From NCBI RefSeq assembly GCF_032268605.1, contig NZ_CP130318.1, forward strand, positions 1,147,001 to 1,211,000: a DNA stretch of 64,000 nucleotides, given 5' to 3'. The stretch's first letter is position 1, and every line of letters starts with the position of its first letter. Shown here piece by piece: positions 61,710 to 64,000 of this stretch. The DNA is from Paenibacillus aurantius. Lineage in GTDB: Bacteria; Bacillota; Bacilli; Paenibacillales; NBRC-103111. Position numbers and translations under genes: made by a program. The notes beneath the pieces are model-generated. The model was not told the DNA's origin. It ran no database searches and saw only the letters and a list, made by a program, of their open reading frames with translations.

Positions 61710-61978
61710 AAACAGGTGAAGCCTTAAGACGGCATCACGCAAATTATAGCACGGATTGCAGGTGCGAGAAGTGTGAAGAGCGAAAAACATACGAGAAATC
61801 GGATAACATAATCGGCCGAGACCGGCCCCGGAAAGGAAAAACATAACGGAAACCGAATGAAACGATTGCGCATCCGCAAGCCGGCGGATATCGTAAAAGT
61901 TGTAACCGTTCCCAATTCCCGGCCGGGCAATCCTTATGGGGAACGACGTTTCAAACTTGTCAGCGGGGGGAGATTTTG

Positions 61979-63529
61979 GTGCCAAAATCCATAAACAAAC
62001 CGGTTCTTGCCGTCACCGCGGCCGCCTTGGCGGCGGGCCTTCTCAACGGGTGTTCCGGAGAAGAGAAGAATAAAGCCGAAGCCGGCCAGCCCAGTGCCTC
62101 CACGAAACCGATTGAAATCACGTGGGGCATTCATTTCCAGGCCAATGCAGTCGTTAACGATTCCCAGGTGCAGAAGTGGATGGAACAGAAATTCAACGTT
62201 AAGATCAAGCCGGTCAAGGTGACGGACGCGAGTATCGCTTCCGGCGAGGTGCCCGACCTGTTCATGTTGGGCGATCCTTCGAACGTATCGGCTTACCAGG
62301 CGCAGGGCGTGCTACTGAACCTCGACCAGGCGATGGTGAAGGAGAAAATGCCGGAGTATTACAAGGATGTCGAATCGTCCAACGCGCTCTTCCAGACGGT
62401 AACGTTTAACGGCAAGCTATGGGCGATCCCGATGTTTATCGATCTTAAGCCTTATGATCTGACTATGCTGTGGCGCCAGGACTGGCTCGACAAGGTGGGC
62501 ATCGCCAAGCTCCCCGAAACGCTGGATGAGTTCGAGAAAGCCGTTTATGCCTTCGCTAAGAACGATCCGGACGGAAACGGAAAGAAAGACACCTATGGCT
62601 TGACCGGTACGGCAACGTCGACCTGGTCGGCCGGCTTCTACTCGATATTCGGGGCCTACGGAGTCGAGCCTACCATGTGGCAGGAGAAGAACGGGCAGAT
62701 CGTCAACGGGTCCGTCCTGCCGGAAGCCAAGGAAGCTCTTGCCAAGCTGCGCCAATGGTTTGCCGACGGCGTCATTGATCCGGAATTCATCACCGACACG
62801 CAGGATTCGTACCGCAAGAAGCTCTATAACAATCGGATCGGCGTCATTGAGGAACAGATTGGCAAGGCCGCCCTGGACGACGGGGCGACGGTGGTAGCCA
62901 TGAAAGGCGTGAATCCGAATGCCAAGCTCGCGCTCGGCCATAATCCGGCAGGCCCCGGCGGCAGCGGCAGCTGGGACTGGGGGATCAAGAGCAATTACGT
63001 CGTATTGGGCAACAAGGTTAAGGACGACCCCGCCAAGCTGAACAAAATATTCGAGATTTTACGGGCGCAGAGCAGCGACGAAGAGACGATCAATATGACG
63101 AGCATGGGCGTCAAAGGAACACAATGGGACTTTGCGGACAGCGGGGCAGCCTCGGGCGCGACCAAGTTCCTGCCGGGATTTGAGAAGCAGGAGCAGCGCG
63201 ATGCGATCGGCGTCCGTCTGTTCTCGCTCGGCAACATCACGACGCGCAGCTACCGCGACAAGTATTCCAATCCGAAGCTGAACGATGCCGTTCGCAAGTA
63301 TTCGTCCGCGCCGCGCTGGACCGATGCGCTGCTGTTCGCCGCACTTCCGTCCGACGGCAAATACAAGAAGGATTTGACCGCGCTGACGCAAAAGTATTTC
63401 GCCCAGATCATCAGCGGGGAGATTCCGCTCAGCGATTTCGATAAGTTTGTAGCGGAATGGAAAGCGAAGGGCGGAGACGAGCTGACCAAGGAAGCGAACG
63501 ACATGTACCAGAAGCAGTTCAAAAAATAA
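61979..63529 (+). CDS. Extracellular solute-binding lipoprotein, system 3
   Basis: The 516-residue binding protein has lipobox LLNGC (cysteine near residue 24) and a family 1 solute-binding fold. The first-lobe segment HFQANAVVNDSQVQKWMEQKF and the calcium-like motif FAKNDPDGNGKKDTYGL near residue 195 are common in LplA-type proteins. A GTG start at 61979 has GGGAG six bases upstream; a TTG one codon before is in frame. It is followed by its permease gene. Confidence 0.85.
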   Translation: MPKSINKPVLAVTAAALAAGLLNGCSGEEKNKAEAGQPSASTKPIEITWGIHFQANAVVNDSQVQKWMEQKFNVKIKPVKVTDASIASGEVPDLFMLGDPSNVSAYQAQGVLLNLDQAMVKEKMPEYYKDVESSNALFQTVTFNGKLWAIPMFIDLKPYDLTMLWRQDWLDKVGIAKLPETLDEFEKAVYAFAKNDPDGNGKKDTYGLTGTATSTWSAGFYSIFGAYGVEPTMWQEKNGQIVNGSVLPEAKEALAKLRQWFADGVIDPEFITDTQDSYRKKLYNNRIGVIEEQIGKAALDDGATVVAMKGVNPNAKLALGHNPAGPGGSGSWDWGIKSNYVVLGNKVKDDPAKLNKIFEILRAQSSDEETINMTSMGVKGTQWDFADSGAASGATKFLPGFEKQEQRDAIGVRLFSLGNITTRSYRDKYSNPKLNDAVRKYSSAPRWTDALLFAALPSDGKYKKDLTALTQKYFAQIISGEIPLSDFDKFVAEWKAKGGDELTKEANDMYQKQFKK

Positions 63530-63617
63530 CCGGCTTGAGAAGCGATTCCACGTCCCCGGAGCCTGAGCGGCATCCCGCAGCCGGGGGCGGATCGAATCCG
63601 GCTTGAGGACGTGCATA

Positions 63618-64000
63618 ATGAAGACCATGTGGAAGCACCGGGAGCTGTTTGCGCTCTATTTGTTTGCGTTTGCCTTTTTCCTTGTGTTCAAATACGGCCC
63701 GATCTACGGGGTGTTGATTGCGTTTAAAGATTTTCGCGTCGTGGACGGCATATGGGGCAGCCCTTGGGTGGGGCTAAAGCACTTTGAAGCGCTGTTTCAT
63801 ACAGCGGACTTCTATCGATTGCTGAAGAATACGCTGCTGCTCAACCTGTATTTGCTGCTGTTCGCCTTTCCGGCCCCGATCCTGCTGGCGCTGCTGCTGA
63901 ACGAGATCCGTTCCCGTTTTTTTCAACGCTTCGTGCAGACGACGATGTACCTGCCGCATTTTGTCTCGTGGGTGATCATGTCGGGCCTGGTCATCTATTT
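63618..64000 (+). CDS. ABC transporter permease, LplB-like, system 3 (partial)
   Basis: The open frame runs off the window end after about 127 codons. It begins with a hydrophobic helix (FALYLFAFAFFLVFKYGPIY), the LplB-type IAFKDFRVVDGIWGSPWVGL and a second and third helix (LLNLYLLLFAFPAPILLALL). It is the first permease of sugar system 3; an LplC-type partner is expected beyond the window. Confidence 0.82.
   Translation, partial: MKTMWKHRELFALYLFAFAFFLVFKYGPIYGVLIAFKDFRVVDGIWGSPWVGLKHFEALFHTADFYRLLKNTLLLNLYLLLFAFPAPILLALLLNEIRSRFFQRFVQTTMYLPHFVSWVIMSGLVIY

Overview
The window looks like chromosome from a spore-forming Firmicute of the Paenibacillaceae (Paenibacillus-like). The sequence evidence is an sspI-ysgA pair, two complete gerA-type germinant receptor operons, the sporulation gene yunB, and three LplA/LplB/LplC-type (CUT1) sugar ABC systems that lack an ATPase gene. 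Two of these systems sit next to very large membrane-anchored AraC (YesN-like) regulators. Base composition is moderately GC-rich, with AT-richer patches at 2-9.8 kb and 46.7-52 kb. These patches hold most of the broken genes and so look like exchanged or decaying DNA. No tRNA, rRNA, CRISPR array or intact insertion sequence was seen.

Layout. 0-2 kb: sspI (sigma-G promoter), a KtrA-type K+ channel subunit, and the YsgA-type rRNA/tRNA 2'-O-methyltransferase. The pheST genes that follow ysgA in Bacillus are replaced by two frameshifted pseudogenes (XRE regulator, GNAT acetyltransferase). 2.7-8.5 kb: minus-strand genes for a hydrolase, a DUF6010-like membrane protein, a GIY-YIG protein, and a CobT-like VWA / MoxR ATPase / MFS exporter group headed by an internally deleted DUF6530 copy. 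8.5-10.2 kb: LysR and histidine-kinase remnants around an intact DUF6530 gene. 10.2-19.1 kb: two-component system, membrane DJ-1 protein, lipoprotein-type class A PBP, UvrD-like helicase, ArsR/CadC regulator. 19.2-26.2 kb: sugar system 1 with an esterase. 26.3-28.7 kb: Zn/Cd/Pb P-type ATPase behind a SmtB/CadC-type operator.

28.7-36.9 kb: CBO0543 membrane protein, a predicted small RNA with its own promoter and terminator, a second SigA-like sigma factor, yunB, and an ECF41 sigma factor. The ECF41 gene is separated from its likely target (an AhpD/CMD-fold gene) by a complete ger operon in A-C-B order. Both the sigma gene and the target carry the same TGTCACA-N16-CGTT promoter. 37-46.7 kb: M20 amidohydrolase, creatininase-family amidohydrolase, Gfo/Idh/MocA dehydrogenase, sugar-type ABC system 2, metallophosphoesterase, DppA-like D-aminopeptidase and an EamA exporter, probably an import-and-degradation module for a small amide or glycoconjugate. 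46.7-52.5 kb: IS256 remnant, second ger operon (A-B-C), M3 peptidase remnant, VOC protein. 52.5-56.5 kb: a T-box leader ahead of a SAM methyltransferase (unusual), a DNA alkylation repair protein, a MerR-thioredoxin operon with a MerR-type operator, and a lipid kinase. 56.5-64 kb: AraC regulator divergent from an aldo/keto reductase and a fuconolactonase-like amidohydrolase, then sugar system 3 (YesN-like regulator with a perfect cre site, solute-binding lipoprotein, permease running off the end).

A recurring theme is modular insertion: gene pairs that normally adjoin (ArsR and its metal pump, ECF41 and its CMD-fold target, ysgA and pheST) are separated here by whole operons or debris. Functional statements are inferred from motifs and family knowledge; no database search was run.
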